Below, in pieces: positions 7,746 to 16,651 of a DNA stretch of 50,545 nt (positions are counted from its first letter, which is position 1; each line of letters begins with the position of its first letter). Source of the DNA: Clostridia bacterium (GTDB lineage: Bacteria; Bacillota; Clostridia; Oscillospirales; Acutalibacteraceae). The stretch lies in assembly GCA_017428625.1 (NCBI GenBank), contig JAFRQM010000020.1, positions 1 through 50,545 on the forward strand, written 5' to 3'. The position numbers and the translations under genes are program-made. The notes under the pieces were generated by a model. The model was given only the letters and a program-made list of their open reading frames with translations. It made no database searches and was not told where the DNA came from.

Positions 7746-8548
7746 TGCAGGTCACCTCCGTTTGCGTCAAACTCAAACGGGATGGCTTCGATTTCATCGG
7801 GACCGAAATCAATGACTTCGGTGATGTCTTCCGCCGATTCCTCAGCCGCCGAATTGATGTTGGCGGTTACTATATCGCTCACAAGGGGACCGCCGTCTGA
7901 AACGACGGAGCCTTTGTCAAGGATGATTACCCTGCGGTCAAACTGACGCACAAGTTCGTGCTCGTGTGTGACCATAATGACGGTAGCGCCGTTTTCGTTA
8001 AGTTTCATAAGCAGGTCAACAATTTCAAAACTCATCTGCGGGTCAACATTGCCGGTGGGCTCGTCGGCGATGATGATTTTTGCGTTGTTCGCGAGAGCGC
8101 GCGCAAGAGAAACCCGCTGCTGTTCGCCGCCCGACAGCTCGTTGGGCATTGACCTTGCCTTGTGGGAGAGACCCATAAGGCTGAGAACATAGGGAACGCG
8201 CTTGCGTATTACCTTCTCTTTTGTGCCGATAACGCGCATGGCGAACGCGACATTGTCAAAGACCGTCATTGTGGGAATAAGGCGGAAATCCTGAAAAACG
8301 ACGCCGAGTTTGCGCCTGAAATAGGGGATTTTTCTTTTTCTTATTTTGTTGAGGACAACGCCGTCAACCGTAATTGTGCCCTTTGAGGGAACTTCCTCAC
8401 GCATCATAAGTTTGAGGAATGTGCTTTTGCCCGCTCCCGAAGAGCCGACGACAAACACAAATTCCCCGTCTTCGATGGAGATGTTCACATCTTTGAGCGC
8501 GGTTGTGCCGTTATCGTATTTCTTGGTAACATCTTTAAACTCAATCAT
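7742..8548 (-). CDS. ftsE: Cell-division ABC transporter ATPase FtsE, with acidic C-terminal extension
   Basis: The ATPase motifs are complete: Walker A GSSGAGKST (35-43), signature LSGGEQQ (138-144), Walker B IIIADEP (158-164) and the switch His (H195). Family members are usually about 220-230 residues; this one has 268. The last 45 or so residues (AAEESAEDITEVIDFGPDEIEAIP) are acidic and resemble a disordered partner-binding tail. I chose the ATG at 8548, with AAAGG 9 nt upstream, over a TTG two codons earlier that sits too close to the RBS. It is co-transcribed with ftsX. Confidence 0.94.
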   Translation of the reverse strand: MIEFKDVTKKYDNGTTALKDVNISIEDGEFVFVVGSSGAGKSTFLKLMMREEVPSKGTITVDGVVLNKIRKRKIPYFRRKLGVVFQDFRLIPTMTVFDNVAFAMRVIGTKEKVIRKRVPYVLSLMGLSHKARSMPNELSGGEQQRVSLARALANNAKIIIADEPTGNVDPQMSFEIVDLLMKLNENGATVIMVTHEHELVRQFDRRVIILDKGSVVSDGGPLVSDIVTANINSAAEESAEDITEVIDFGPDEIEAIPFEFDANGGDLQ

Positions 8549-8649
8549 TTGCAATTACCTTTCTTTCTTTGTTCCTTAAAGCGTGCTGTCCGTTCCACTC
8601 TCGGGCAGTCACCGGGAAATACGATGTGAATTTATGATATTTAATTGTT

Positions 8650-9732
8650 TTAATATTTAGTCGGGGAGGAGTCGAGATACTTCTTGACCATAAGAGCCAC
8701 TTTGAAGACGATGGCGTCATCGAAGGAGCGCAGGTCGAGCCCCGTGATTTTCTTGATTTTTTCGAGCCTGTAAACAAGGGTGTTGCGGTGAACGAAAAGT
8801 TTGCGCGATGTTTCGGAAACATTGAGGTTGTTCTCAAAGAATTTCTGGATTGTGAAAAGCGTTTCGGGGTCGAGACTCTCGATTGAGCCGCGGCGGAACA
8901 CTTCGCGCAGGAACATTTCGCAGAGAGTTGTGGGAAGCTGGTAGATAAGACGGGCTATGCCGAGATTGTCATAACCGATTATTGTTTTTTCGGTGTCGAA
9001 CACTTTGCCGACCTCAAGGGCTATCTGCGCCTCTTTGAAGGAGCGGGCAAGGTCGCGGATAGTCTCCGCCGCGGTGCCGATGCCGACAAGGGCGTGAACA
9101 TAGAGTTCGGTGTTAAGGGCGTCCGAAATGGAGCGCGCGAGTTTTTCGAGGTCGCGCGGGTCGGTGCCTGCCTTGACCTCTTTGACTATGGCGACATCGT
9201 TCTCATTTATGCTGATAACAAAATCTTTTGCCTTGTCGGGGAAAAGGTTCTGGATGACGGTATAGACGGAGGCGTCATTTCTGCCTTCGGTTCGGACAAG
9301 CAGAACAACTCTTGTTGCCTCGCCCGTGAAATGGAGTTCACGCGCCTGAACATAAATGTCGCCGGGAAGAATATTGTCGAGAATCACATTTTTGATAAAG
9401 TTGCTTTTGTCGAATTTTTCATCATAGAACTGCTTGATTGTTTCGAGTGAAACACAGCAGAGACCGGCAAACTTTGTCGCCTCTTCATCTGTGCCCTCAA
9501 CGAAAACGGCATAAGTGGTCTGCACATGGGATTTAAGGCAGAGGAAGGTGCAACCGTCAATAATGTGTATTTCGTTGTCGGCAAAGACGGAGGTGGCGTT
9601 GGGAATTGTTTCGCCTATACGGACAAGTTCGCTGCATGAAATGACAGTGCCTGTTTCGTCAATGACGCCGAGTTGCCTGCCAGCCGCTTCTTTCATCTGG
9701 TGAATAATGCCCTGAAAAAGTCTGTTTGACAT
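8650..9732 (-). CDS. PucR/CdaR-type transcriptional regulator next to ftsEX
   Basis: The 360 residues end in a PucR/CdaR-type helix-turn-helix (FFENNLNVSETSRKLFVHRNTLVYRLEKI, about 310-340). A GGDEF-like CdaR central domain precedes it (about 130-260). The N-terminal 110 residues could be a small-ligand sensor. It is the first gene of a minus-strand cluster with ftsE-ftsX-M23 hydrolase, preceded by a good promoter at 9801-9829. Gene order suggests that it controls the division hydrolase system, but its ligand and targets are not visible. Confidence 0.85.
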   Translation of the reverse strand: MSNRLFQGIIHQMKEAAGRQLGVIDETGTVISCSELVRIGETIPNATSVFADNEIHIIDGCTFLCLKSHVQTTYAVFVEGTDEEATKFAGLCCVSLETIKQFYDEKFDKSNFIKNVILDNILPGDIYVQARELHFTGEATRVVLLVRTEGRNDASVYTVIQNLFPDKAKDFVISINENDVAIVKEVKAGTDPRDLEKLARSISDALNTELYVHALVGIGTAAETIRDLARSFKEAQIALEVGKVFDTEKTIIGYDNLGIARLIYQLPTTLCEMFLREVFRRGSIESLDPETLFTIQKFFENNLNVSETSRKLFVHRNTLVYRLEKIKKITGLDLRSFDDAIVFKVALMVKKYLDSSPTKY

Positions 9733-9800
9733 TTAATTTCCTGCCCCTCTGAATATTTTGAATTGCCATTTTATACAATTTGCGGATAATAGTTATATAC

Positions 9801-9829
9801 ATTTTACACAATGTCTTGCTTTTTTGCAA
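9801..9829 (-). promoter_or_regulatory. Promoter for the CdaR-like regulator/ftsEX cluster
   Basis: Minus strand: -35 TTGCAA (9824-9829), 17-bp spacer, -10 TAAAAT (9801-9806), with AT-rich flanks. Confidence 0.65.
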
Positions 9830-9904
9830 TAGGTATTTTTTATATTTATGTAAACTTTTTACAAATATTTTCAAAATACTTGTTAATTTTATTTCAAAAA
9901 AGTC

Positions 9905-9933
9905 TTTTCAAACCCAATATGTTGTGTTATAAT
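9905..9933 (+). promoter_or_regulatory. murA promoter
   Basis: TTTTCA (9905-9910), 17-bp spacer, consensus TATAAT (9928-9933), about 80 bp before the murA ATG. The 281-bp gap it shares with the divergent regulator gene holds nothing else I can name. Confidence 0.7.
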
Positions 9934-10013
9934 GCATTAGATATTGATATATCGGAACCGGAAAAATTATTTCTTAAAAATTGAGTGGAATATAAAAAAT
10001 CGGGAGTGTCTGT

Positions 10014-11306
10014 ATGGAAAAATTCGTTATCAACGGCGGAAATGAACTTCACGGCACGGTCAACATCAGCGGAGCGAAAAACGCGGCGGTTGCCATTATA
10101 CCCGCGGCTGTTCTCTGCGATGACATCTGTGTTATTGAGAACATCCCGTCATCAATCAGCGATGTTGTTATGATGATGCGTATGCTTGAGTCGATAGGCG
10201 CGAAGGTAAGCCTGAAAAACAAGAGCACCATTGAAATTGACTCAAGAACAATCCATTGCGACAGCGTGAATTATGAATACACCAAGCATCTGCGCGCTTC
10301 GTATTATCTTCTGGGCGCGCTGCTCGGCAGATATTCGCACGCGAAGGTTGCGATGCCCGGCGGCTGCGACCTCGGCGTAAGGCCCATTGACCAGCACATA
10401 AAAGGCTTTGAGGCGCTCGGCGCTGAGGTTAAAATCGAGGAAAACGCGATTGTTGACGCGCGGGCGAAGGAACTCAGGGGCGGCCCGGTTTATCTTGACG
10501 TTGTTTCGGTAGGCGCCACAATAAACATCATGCTCGCCGCCGTAAAAGCGAAGGGTATGACCGTAATTGAAAACGCGGCGAAGGAGCCGCACATTGTTGA
10601 CCTGGCGAACTTCCTCAACACAATGGGCGCCGACATCCGCGGAGCGGGCACGGACACCATAAAAATCAGGGGCGTCGAGAGCCTGCACGGCTGCCAGTAT
10701 TCGATTATTCCCGACCAGATTGAGGCGGGAACATATATGCTCGCGGCGGCGGCGACAAACGGCGATGTGATTATAAACAACGTTATTCCCAAGCACCTTG
10801 AATCCATTTCAACCAAACTTCTTGAATGCGGAGTGAAGGTTGAGGAATATGACGAGTGCATAAGAGTATGCGGCAGCGGCAGAGTAAACCGATGTAACAT
10901 AAAGACGATGCCCCACCCCGGCTTCCCGACCGATATGCAGCCGCAGATGGCTGTTCTGCTCTCGGTGGCGAAGGGAACAAGCATTATTTCGGAAGGAATA
11001 TGGGAAAACAGATACCGCTATGTTGAGCAGTTGCTTCGCATGGGCGCTTCAATAAAGGTTGACGGCAAACTCGCGGTAATCGAGGGCGTTGAATATCTCA
11101 AGGGCGCTCCCGTGCGCGCGGACGACCTGAGAGCGGGCGCGGCGATGATAATCGCGGGCCTTATGGCGCACGGCACGACGGAGATTGAGGACATTCTTCA
11201 CATAGACAGAGGCTATGAGAATGTGGTTGAAAAACTCAGCGGCCTCGGAGCGGACATTAAGAGAATTGACATTCCCGACCCGGCGGGAATCAGAAACGCG
11301 GGTTAA
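10014..11306 (+). CDS. murA: UDP-N-acetylglucosamine 1-carboxyvinyltransferase
   Basis: This is the first committed enzyme of peptidoglycan synthesis; it moves enolpyruvate from PEP to UDP-GlcNAc in the cytoplasm. The 430 residues carry the substrate lysine/asparagine in SGAKNAA (K22, N23) and the PEP-attacking, fosfomycin-target cysteine in MPGGCDLG (C118). The repeated inside-out alpha/beta domains are complete. Many Clostridia have two MurA paralogs, so this may be murA1 or murA2. It heads a plus-strand group with walJ-like and rluB-like genes, but a terminator at 11321 separates it from them. Confidence 0.96.
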   Translation: MEKFVINGGNELHGTVNISGAKNAAVAIIPAAVLCDDICVIENIPSSISDVVMMMRMLESIGAKVSLKNKSTIEIDSRTIHCDSVNYEYTKHLRASYYLLGALLGRYSHAKVAMPGGCDLGVRPIDQHIKGFEALGAEVKIEENAIVDARAKELRGGPVYLDVVSVGATINIMLAAVKAKGMTVIENAAKEPHIVDLANFLNTMGADIRGAGTDTIKIRGVESLHGCQYSIIPDQIEAGTYMLAAAATNGDVIINNVIPKHLESISTKLLECGVKVEEYDECIRVCGSGRVNRCNIKTMPHPGFPTDMQPQMAVLLSVAKGTSIISEGIWENRYRYVEQLLRMGASIKVDGKLAVIEGVEYLKGAPVRADDLRAGAAMIIAGLMAHGTTEIEDILHIDRGYENVVEKLSGLGADIKRIDIPDPAGIRNAG

Positions 11307-11320
11307 AAAACAGGCAAAAC

Positions 11321-11352
11321 GGGCTTGCAGAAATGTAAGCCCTTTAATTATT
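11321..11352 (+). terminator. Terminator after murA
   Basis: Stem GGGCTTGCA/TGTAAGCCC (one G-U pair), GAAA loop, then TTTAATTATT. Confidence 0.7.
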
Positions 11353-11377
11353 AAAAAGGCTAATTGAAAGGCGAAAG

Positions 11378-12166
11378 ATGGCAAGATTCTGTTCACTTTT
11401 TTCATCAAGCAGCGGAAACTGCACATATATCGGCACATCGGGGGCGAATATTCTTGTTGATGTAGGCGTGAGCGCGAAGCGCACGGAAGAGGCGCTCGCC
11501 GGTATAGGCGTTGAGCCGGCGGACATTGACGCGATATTCATAACGCACGAGCACTCCGACCACATAAGCGGGGCGCGGGTTTTCGCTTCGAGATACAACA
11601 TAAAGGTTTACGCAACGCCCGGCACTCTCAGGGAAATGGAGAAGTGCGGAGCGCTCAACGAAAAGAACATTTATGAGCCGGTGAATCCGGCGGGGACTGA
11701 GGTTAACGGGTTTTTCGTAAAACCGTTTGCCACATCGCACGACGCGGCGCAGAGCTGCGGTTATGCCGTGACAACACCGGACTCAAAGAGGCTTGCGGTC
11801 TGCACCGACCTCGGCGTTGTGACCGACACGGTGATGAACGCGATTTACGGCAGCGAACTTGTGCTGTTGGAATCCAACCACGATGTGAATATGCTGCTCA
11901 ACGGCGGATACCCCTACCCTCTCAAGCGCAGAATACTCTCGGAGGTGGGGCATCTCTCAAACGATGTGTGCGCGCGCACGGCGGTGAAACTTGTTGACGG
12001 CGGAACGACACGACTTGTGCTCGGGCACCTCAGCCATGAAAACAACATTCCCGACCTTGCCAGGCAGACTGCGAAAAACGCGCTCGGCGAAGCCGGAATG
12101 AACGAAAACGCCGATTATCTGCTTGAAGTGGCGGGCGGAGAGACGCCTGAAGTTATCGCTTTTTGA
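11378..12166 (+). CDS. walJ: MBL-fold metallo-hydrolase, YycJ/WalJ-like
   Basis: The 262-residue beta-lactamase-fold protein has the metal motif THEHSDH (H57, H59, D61, H62) and further ligands in FATSHDA, CTDLG and LLESNHD. The N-terminal FCSLFSSSSGNCTYIG and GHLSHENN are typical of the YycJ/WalJ subgroup, linked in Bacillus and Streptococcus to the WalRK cell-wall system and to 5' exonuclease activity. No walRK genes are in view, so only the family, not the pathway, is firm. The ORF ends 15 bp before the pseudouridine synthase, suggesting co-transcription. Confidence 0.88.
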   Translation: MARFCSLFSSSSGNCTYIGTSGANILVDVGVSAKRTEEALAGIGVEPADIDAIFITHEHSDHISGARVFASRYNIKVYATPGTLREMEKCGALNEKNIYEPVNPAGTEVNGFFVKPFATSHDAAQSCGYAVTTPDSKRLAVCTDLGVVTDTVMNAIYGSELVLLESNHDVNMLLNGGYPYPLKRRILSEVGHLSNDVCARTAVKLVDGGTTRLVLGHLSHENNIPDLARQTAKNALGEAGMNENADYLLEVAGGETPEVIAF

Positions 12167-12181
12167 AAAGGGAGAAAAGAA

Positions 12182-12904
12182 ATGCCGTCGGAGAGGCTTG
12201 ACAAAATAACAGCTCTCAACTGCTCGGTGTCGCGCCGTGACGCGAGAAAACTCATTAAAGAAGGCAGGGTAAGCGTCAACGGGCAGACTGTTCTGCGCGC
12301 CGAGACGGAGATTGACACCGCGACGGATGAAATTACCGTTGACGGTGTAAGTTACGCCATAAAAGAACATATTTATATAATGATGAACAAGCCGGCGGGG
12401 GTTATCAGCGCATCGGAAGACATTAAAAAGACAACCGTTGTTGACCTTGTGCCGCAGAGGCTTCGAAGAAGAAGCCTATTCCCTGCGGGGAGGCTTGACC
12501 GTGACACGACGGGGCTTATAATCATAACGGATGACGGAGCGTTCACGCACCGCCTGCTTTCGCCCTCGCACCATGTTTACAAGAGATATATTGCGAAACT
12601 TGACGCCCCTCTTGACGCCGGAAGCGTGAAAAGGCTGGAAGAGGGAATACTGCTTGAAGACGGCACGCATTGTCTGCCCGCAAGGGTGAAGGCGTATGAA
12701 AAAGACGGAGAGCCGTTCGCTCAGATAGAAATCAGAGAGGGAAAATACCATCAGGTAAAGCGGATGACAGCCGCCTGCGGTTCTCATGTAACGGAACTGC
12801 AGAGAGTGAAAATCGGCGCGCTGAGCCTGGATGAAGGGCTCGCGCCCGGTGAGTGCAGGGAAATGACCCCGGAAGAACTCGCGCTTGTGTTTGAAAATGA
12901 ATAA
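12182..12904 (+). CDS. rRNA pseudouridine synthase, RsuA/RluB family
   Basis: An N-terminal S4 RNA-binding domain (RLDKITALNCSVSRRDARKLIKEGRVSVNG, residues 5-34) is followed by the synthase core. The catalytic Asp is in AGRLDRDTTGL (D106). The enzyme converts a uridine in ribosomal RNA to pseudouridine. At 240 residues, with no long basic C-terminal tail, it fits RsuA (16S) at least as well as RluB (23S), so I give no symbol. The gene has its own RBS (GGGAGAAAAGAA) and lies 15 bp after the walJ-like gene. Confidence 0.9.
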   Translation: MPSERLDKITALNCSVSRRDARKLIKEGRVSVNGQTVLRAETEIDTATDEITVDGVSYAIKEHIYIMMNKPAGVISASEDIKKTTVVDLVPQRLRRRSLFPAGRLDRDTTGLIIITDDGAFTHRLLSPSHHVYKRYIAKLDAPLDAGSVKRLEEGILLEDGTHCLPARVKAYEKDGEPFAQIEIREGKYHQVKRMTAACGSHVTELQRVKIGALSLDEGLAPGECREMTPEELALVFENE

Positions 12905-12946
12905 CGGCAGGGTGTAAAGCGGAGTTACGGCGGAAGGAGAATAAAA

Positions 12947-14386
12947 ATGCAGGGTGATAAAATCAGGATGCCGTCGGCAGGGCAGAAGGCTCTGTCGGTT
13001 GTTCTCGGCGCGCTGCTCGGCGGCATTATGTGGCGTTTTCGCGGCACTCACGGCTACGGCGGCTCGTGGGGGCTTATCGCCGTGGGAACGGCGTTTACCC
13101 TGCTGATTTTTGTGTTTTACGAAAAATCGATAAAGAACGGTTTTGTTCTGTTCCCCGTGCTTGCGATATCCATGGGGCTTACGGTCACGGGCTGGGGAGC
13201 GTCAAACGGTCTGCTCTCGGGATATATATACTCAACAGCGGAGTTTCCCGGAGAGGGAGAACGGGTTTTGCTTTTCAGCCAGCCGAGGGCGCTGATAATA
13301 ATGCTGCTTACGGGTTTCGGGCTGTCGTGCCTGTTCGGGCTGTTTGCGGGAACGCTTATTTCGGAAAGGGAATATAAACTCAAGGATTATTTCATTTTTA
13401 TCGCCGTGTTTTTCGCTGTTTCATACCTGACGAAGGCGACTCTTTCACACCTGCTGATTAAAGCGGTGTCGCCGCAGATCGCGGCGCTCTTTAAAGAGGG
13501 GCTTGTCGCCGCGGGAAAGACGGGCTCGCCGTGGAAGGTTTATATGAGCCATTTTGACAATATTCCGTGGGGGAAGAAAATTCCTTTCGGCAGGGCATAT
13601 TTTGAGGTAATCGAACACATTTCGCACGCGGTTGCCGCGACTGCGCTTGTTCTTGTTGCGAAAGCGGGCTACCGTGACGGAAAGACGGCGCTGTTCTCGC
13701 TGATTTTTAACCTCTGCGCCGCGTTCGCCATAACCGCCGCCGACTTTTTCAATGTTGCGGGCACGGGCAGAGGAATTATAGCCGCTGTTCCGAAACTTGC
13801 GCCTTTCGCAAGGAACAACTGGAGTATGTGGGAGTTCTGCACGGGCTTTATGCTGGGGCTGTTTCTTATGCTTATTCTTGCCGTTATGAGCGGAAAAGAG
13901 GCGGATGAAAAGGCTCAATACCCCGTAAAGAGCCCGAAAATGAGGCTCGCGGGAGCGTTCACGGCAGGCGTTTATCTGTTTGCGACGGTGCCCGTGAGGG
14001 CGTTTGTTATGAGAATTACGCAACACCTTGAAAACAGGGGCGTAATTGAGAGCGAGAGCCCGTATGACATTATCGGAATTGTTCTGCTGACCGCCGCTGC
14101 CGCTGTGCCTGTTTTTATAAAACTGAAAAAGAATATAATTGATAAAAATCTGCCGGCACCCGTTGACGGCACGCTGACGGATTTTTCGCAAAAGGCGCTC
14201 ACCGCCTACACGCTCACGGCGGGGCTGTTCTTTATCTTTATGCCCGGAGGGGTTCTTTACGAACTGCCGTGGGGGAAGGGAATTTTCGGCGCGGCGGCGA
14301 GCCCGGAATATATTGTGCCTGCCGTTGTTGTATGCGCGTTCGCGCTGTGGTGCGCGGCGGGGGTTGCGACGAGAAAAAGGCTGTAA
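12947..14386 (+). CDS. Uncharacterised polytopic membrane protein
   Basis: The 479 residues contain about eleven or twelve hydrophobic segments. Polar clusters that look conserved are WRFRGTHGYGGSWG (about 28-41) in the first loop, a Trp/Asn-rich stretch FARNNWSMWEFCTGF (about 284-298), and YELPWGKG near the end. I do not recognise a transporter family. A Trp/Arg/Gly-rich first loop of this kind would fit ligand binding at the membrane face. It lies 40 bp after the pseudouridine synthase with its own RBS (GGAAGGAG), so it may be the last gene of that transcript. Function unknown. Confidence 0.8.
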   Translation: MQGDKIRMPSAGQKALSVVLGALLGGIMWRFRGTHGYGGSWGLIAVGTAFTLLIFVFYEKSIKNGFVLFPVLAISMGLTVTGWGASNGLLSGYIYSTAEFPGEGERVLLFSQPRALIIMLLTGFGLSCLFGLFAGTLISEREYKLKDYFIFIAVFFAVSYLTKATLSHLLIKAVSPQIAALFKEGLVAAGKTGSPWKVYMSHFDNIPWGKKIPFGRAYFEVIEHISHAVAATALVLVAKAGYRDGKTALFSLIFNLCAAFAITAADFFNVAGTGRGIIAAVPKLAPFARNNWSMWEFCTGFMLGLFLMLILAVMSGKEADEKAQYPVKSPKMRLAGAFTAGVYLFATVPVRAFVMRITQHLENRGVIESESPYDIIGIVLLTAAAAVPVFIKLKKNIIDKNLPAPVDGTLTDFSQKALTAYTLTAGLFFIFMPGGVLYELPWGKGIFGAAASPEYIVPAVVVCAFALWCAAGVATRKRL

Positions 14387-14416
14387 CTTAATAAAGAATA
14401 TAAGAAAAACAATAAA

Positions 14417-14438
14417 AAAGCCGCCCGAGGGCGGCTTT
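14417..14438. terminator. Convergent (bidirectional) terminator
   Basis: GC-rich stem AAAGCCGCC/GGCGGCTTT with a CGAG loop. The T-tract is stronger on the minus strand (TTTTTT). It serves the convergent genes ending at 14386 and 14467. Confidence 0.85.
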
Positions 14439-14466
14439 CTGCTGTTTGATTATGCCTGCGGGGTGA

Positions 14467-15036
14467 TTATTCCGCTGTGATTTTTGTGAAACCGAGTTTT
14501 GCGCAAAGGTCGTCAGCCGCGGCGTAAAAGTCTTCGACTCCGCCGTCGTTGAGAAGTTTGACATTTGCCATTTTCTCAGTTTCGCTGGTGTGGAACTGAG
14601 CCTCTTCGCCCTTGTCAAATTCACGCAGTTTGTCAACATCTTTGCCGTCGCGCTCGGAGCCGCGGGCGAGCATTCTCGCGTAGCGGACCTCGTCGTCGCT
14701 GATGACTACATCGACAAGGAAGAAATCATCGCCGAAAGCGTCTTTGAAAAGTTCGGCGTCTGAAGGGGGACGGATGCCCGAGACGAGATAGCAGGGAGCG
14801 TCGCTCTCTTTTATCTTTTTGATAATCTGCTTCGGGAAAAAGTCCTGACCGTTTTCGCTCATATACTTTTTGGATGTGGCATGAAGATTGTCGCGGGTGA
14901 GTTCAAGGCCGTCATTGGCGGCGAGTTCACGCACGACATCGCCGATTGAAATCATCGGAAAGCCGTAGTTTTTCGCGACATATTCAAGAAAGAAATCTTT
15001 GCCTGTTCCGTTTTTGCCTACTGCAGCAAGGACCAT
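14467..15036 (-). CDS. P-loop nucleotide kinase-like protein (dephospho-CoA kinase/UPF0200-like)
   Basis: The 189 residues have a Walker A (GKNGTGKD, 7-14) and an ISIGDVVRE motif. VSGIRPPSDAELF followed by RxxxRGSERDGKD matches the lid and substrate layout of the UPF0200/archaeal dephospho-CoA-kinase-like group (for example GDVVR, GIR and R.R). It is probably a small-molecule or nucleotide kinase; the substrate is unknown. It is a single-gene transcript with its own promoter (15075-15103) and terminator (14417-14438). The long minus-strand frame across 14984-15886 is not a real extension. Confidence 0.7.
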   Translation of the reverse strand: MVLAAVGKNGTGKDFFLEYVAKNYGFPMISIGDVVRELAANDGLELTRDNLHATSKKYMSENGQDFFPKQIIKKIKESDAPCYLVSGIRPPSDAELFKDAFGDDFFLVDVVISDDEVRYARMLARGSERDGKDVDKLREFDKGEEAQFHTSETEKMANVKLLNDGGVEDFYAAADDLCAKLGFTKITAE

Positions 15037-15074
15037 ATTGAGATACCTCCGTAAAATTTATTGTCTGAAACATA

Positions 15075-15103
15075 ATTTTACAATAATTAACATATTTTGT
15101 CAA
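15075..15103 (-). promoter_or_regulatory. Promoter of the kinase-like gene
   Basis: Minus strand: TTGACA (15098-15103), 17-bp spacer, TAAAAT (15075-15080). Confidence 0.8.
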
Positions 15104-15122
15104 ATAAAGACTGATGCCTGTG

Positions 15123-15151
15123 TTGACATAACCTGCGATATGGGGTATATT
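15123..15151 (+). promoter_or_regulatory. Promoter of the MATE exporter gene
   Basis: TTGACA (15123-15128), 17-bp spacer, TATATT (15146-15151), back to back with the divergent promoter at 15075-15103. Confidence 0.8.
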
Positions 15152-15193
15152 TCCATTGTTATTCACAGCGAAGGGATAAAAGGTCTCAGGTAA

Positions 15194-16612
15194 ATGAACG
15201 AAACGAAGTTTTATAAAAAATTCATAGGCGACAGGGATTTTTACCGCCGTGTGCTGCGTATTGCGGTGCCGATTATGGTGCAGACGGGAATAACCAATTT
15301 TGTAAGCCTGCTTGACAATATTATGGTAGGGCGCACGGGCACGGAACAGATGAGCGGCGTGGCGATAGTAAACCAGCTGCTGTTTGTTTTTTACCTGTGC
15401 GTTTTCGGCGGGCTTGCGGGTGCCGGAATATTCACGGCGCAGTTTTTCGGCGCGAAAAATGACGAGGGCGTGAGAAGCACTTTTCGCTACAAAATCTGGC
15501 TGGGCGGAATACTGACCGCCGGCGCGATAATTGTATTCACCTGCTTTGGCGACAGGCTTGTTCAGCTTTATCTCAACGGAAGCAATGACGGCGGCGACCT
15601 TGAGGCGGCGCTGGGCTACGCGATGGATTATATGAAAATCATTCTCACGGGTCTGCCCGCGTTCACCGCGGTGCAGATTTACTCCAACACCCTGCGCGAA
15701 TGCGGAGAGACCGTTGTGCCGATGAGGGCGGGAATTGTCGCGGTTGCTGTCAACCTTGTTTTCAATTATCTGCTTATATACGGGCATCTGTTTTTCCCCG
15801 CGCTCGGAGTTCGGGGCGCTGCCGCCGCTACGGTGCTTTCGCGCTTTTGCGAAATGGCGATTGTTGTTATATGGGCGCACACCCACAAAAAGGAATGCCC
15901 TTATATGAAAGGCGTTTTCAGAACGCTCGGCGTGCCGTGGGAGACTGTTAAAAAACTGTTTGTCACGGGGCTTCCCCTGCTTATAAACGAGGCGCTGTGG
16001 TCGGCGGGTATGGCGATGCTCGCGCAGTGCTACTCGACAAGAGGGCTCAATGTTGTGGCGGGCAATAATATCTCAGGCACGGTCAGCAACGTTTTTAATG
16101 TGGTGTTTTTCGCGATGGGCGACGCCATAGCGATAATAGTCGGGCACAGCCTGGGCGCGGGCAGACTGCGCAGGGCAAAGGACGAGGCGACAAAAATCAT
16201 CACATTTTCTGTGTTTATCGCAACCTGCGTGGGAATTGTGATTTTCGCGACATCGCCGCTTTTCCCGATGATTTACAACACGAACGCCGAGGCCAAGCGG
16301 ATAGCGACGCATTTTCTTATGGCGCAGGCGGTTTTCACACCGCAGATAGGTCTGCTCCACGCGACATATTTCACACTGCGTTCGGGCGGAAAAACCTTTG
16401 TTACCTTTTTGTTTGACAGCTTTTTTATGTGGGTGGTAAGCGTGCCGCTCGCCTATGTGCTGAGCCGATACACGGGGCTTTATGTTATATGGATTTTCGC
16501 TTTTTTGCAGATGTCGGAATGGATAAAATGCGCCATCGGAATTATTCTTGTTAAAAAGGGTATCTGGATAAACAACATTGTAAGCGCCGAAACAGAGCAG
16601 GAAACAGTTTAA
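15194..16612 (+). CDS. MATE-family efflux transporter
   Basis: The 472 residues have twelve predicted TM helices in two six-helix halves. The first begins with the MATE signature region LRIAVPIMVQTGITNFVSLLDNIMVG (about 21-46). The second repeats it as FVTGLPLLINEALWSAGM (about 255-272). These proteins export drugs or metabolites in exchange for Na+ or H+. The substrate cannot be read from sequence. It is a single-gene unit between its own promoter and the terminator at 16623-16645. Confidence 0.92.
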   Translation: MNETKFYKKFIGDRDFYRRVLRIAVPIMVQTGITNFVSLLDNIMVGRTGTEQMSGVAIVNQLLFVFYLCVFGGLAGAGIFTAQFFGAKNDEGVRSTFRYKIWLGGILTAGAIIVFTCFGDRLVQLYLNGSNDGGDLEAALGYAMDYMKIILTGLPAFTAVQIYSNTLRECGETVVPMRAGIVAVAVNLVFNYLLIYGHLFFPALGVRGAAAATVLSRFCEMAIVVIWAHTHKKECPYMKGVFRTLGVPWETVKKLFVTGLPLLINEALWSAGMAMLAQCYSTRGLNVVAGNNISGTVSNVFNVVFFAMGDAIAIIVGHSLGAGRLRRAKDEATKIITFSVFIATCVGIVIFATSPLFPMIYNTNAEAKRIATHFLMAQAVFTPQIGLLHATYFTLRSGGKTFVTFLFDSFFMWVVSVPLAYVLSRYTGLYVIWIFAFLQMSEWIKCAIGIILVKKGIWINNIVSAETEQETV

Positions 16613-16622
16613 TAAGCGAAAA

Positions 16623-16645
16623 GAACCGCCCCTCACGGGCGGTTC
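16623..16645. terminator. Convergent terminator between MATE and maturase genes
   Basis: Perfect 9-bp stem GAACCGCCC/GGGCGGTTC with a 5-nt loop; TTTT follows on the minus strand. Confidence 0.75.
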
Positions 16646-16651
16646 CGATAT

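Noticed and set aside
13445..14191. 248-codon minus-strand frame inside the membrane protein gene
   Set aside because: It is rich in Arg/His/Asn with no fold pattern and has no RBS; it mirrors the plus-strand coding sequence.
14984..15886. 300-codon minus-strand frame across the MATE gene start
   Set aside because: It crosses two divergent promoters and two real genes and has a basic, low-information composition typical of antisense frames.
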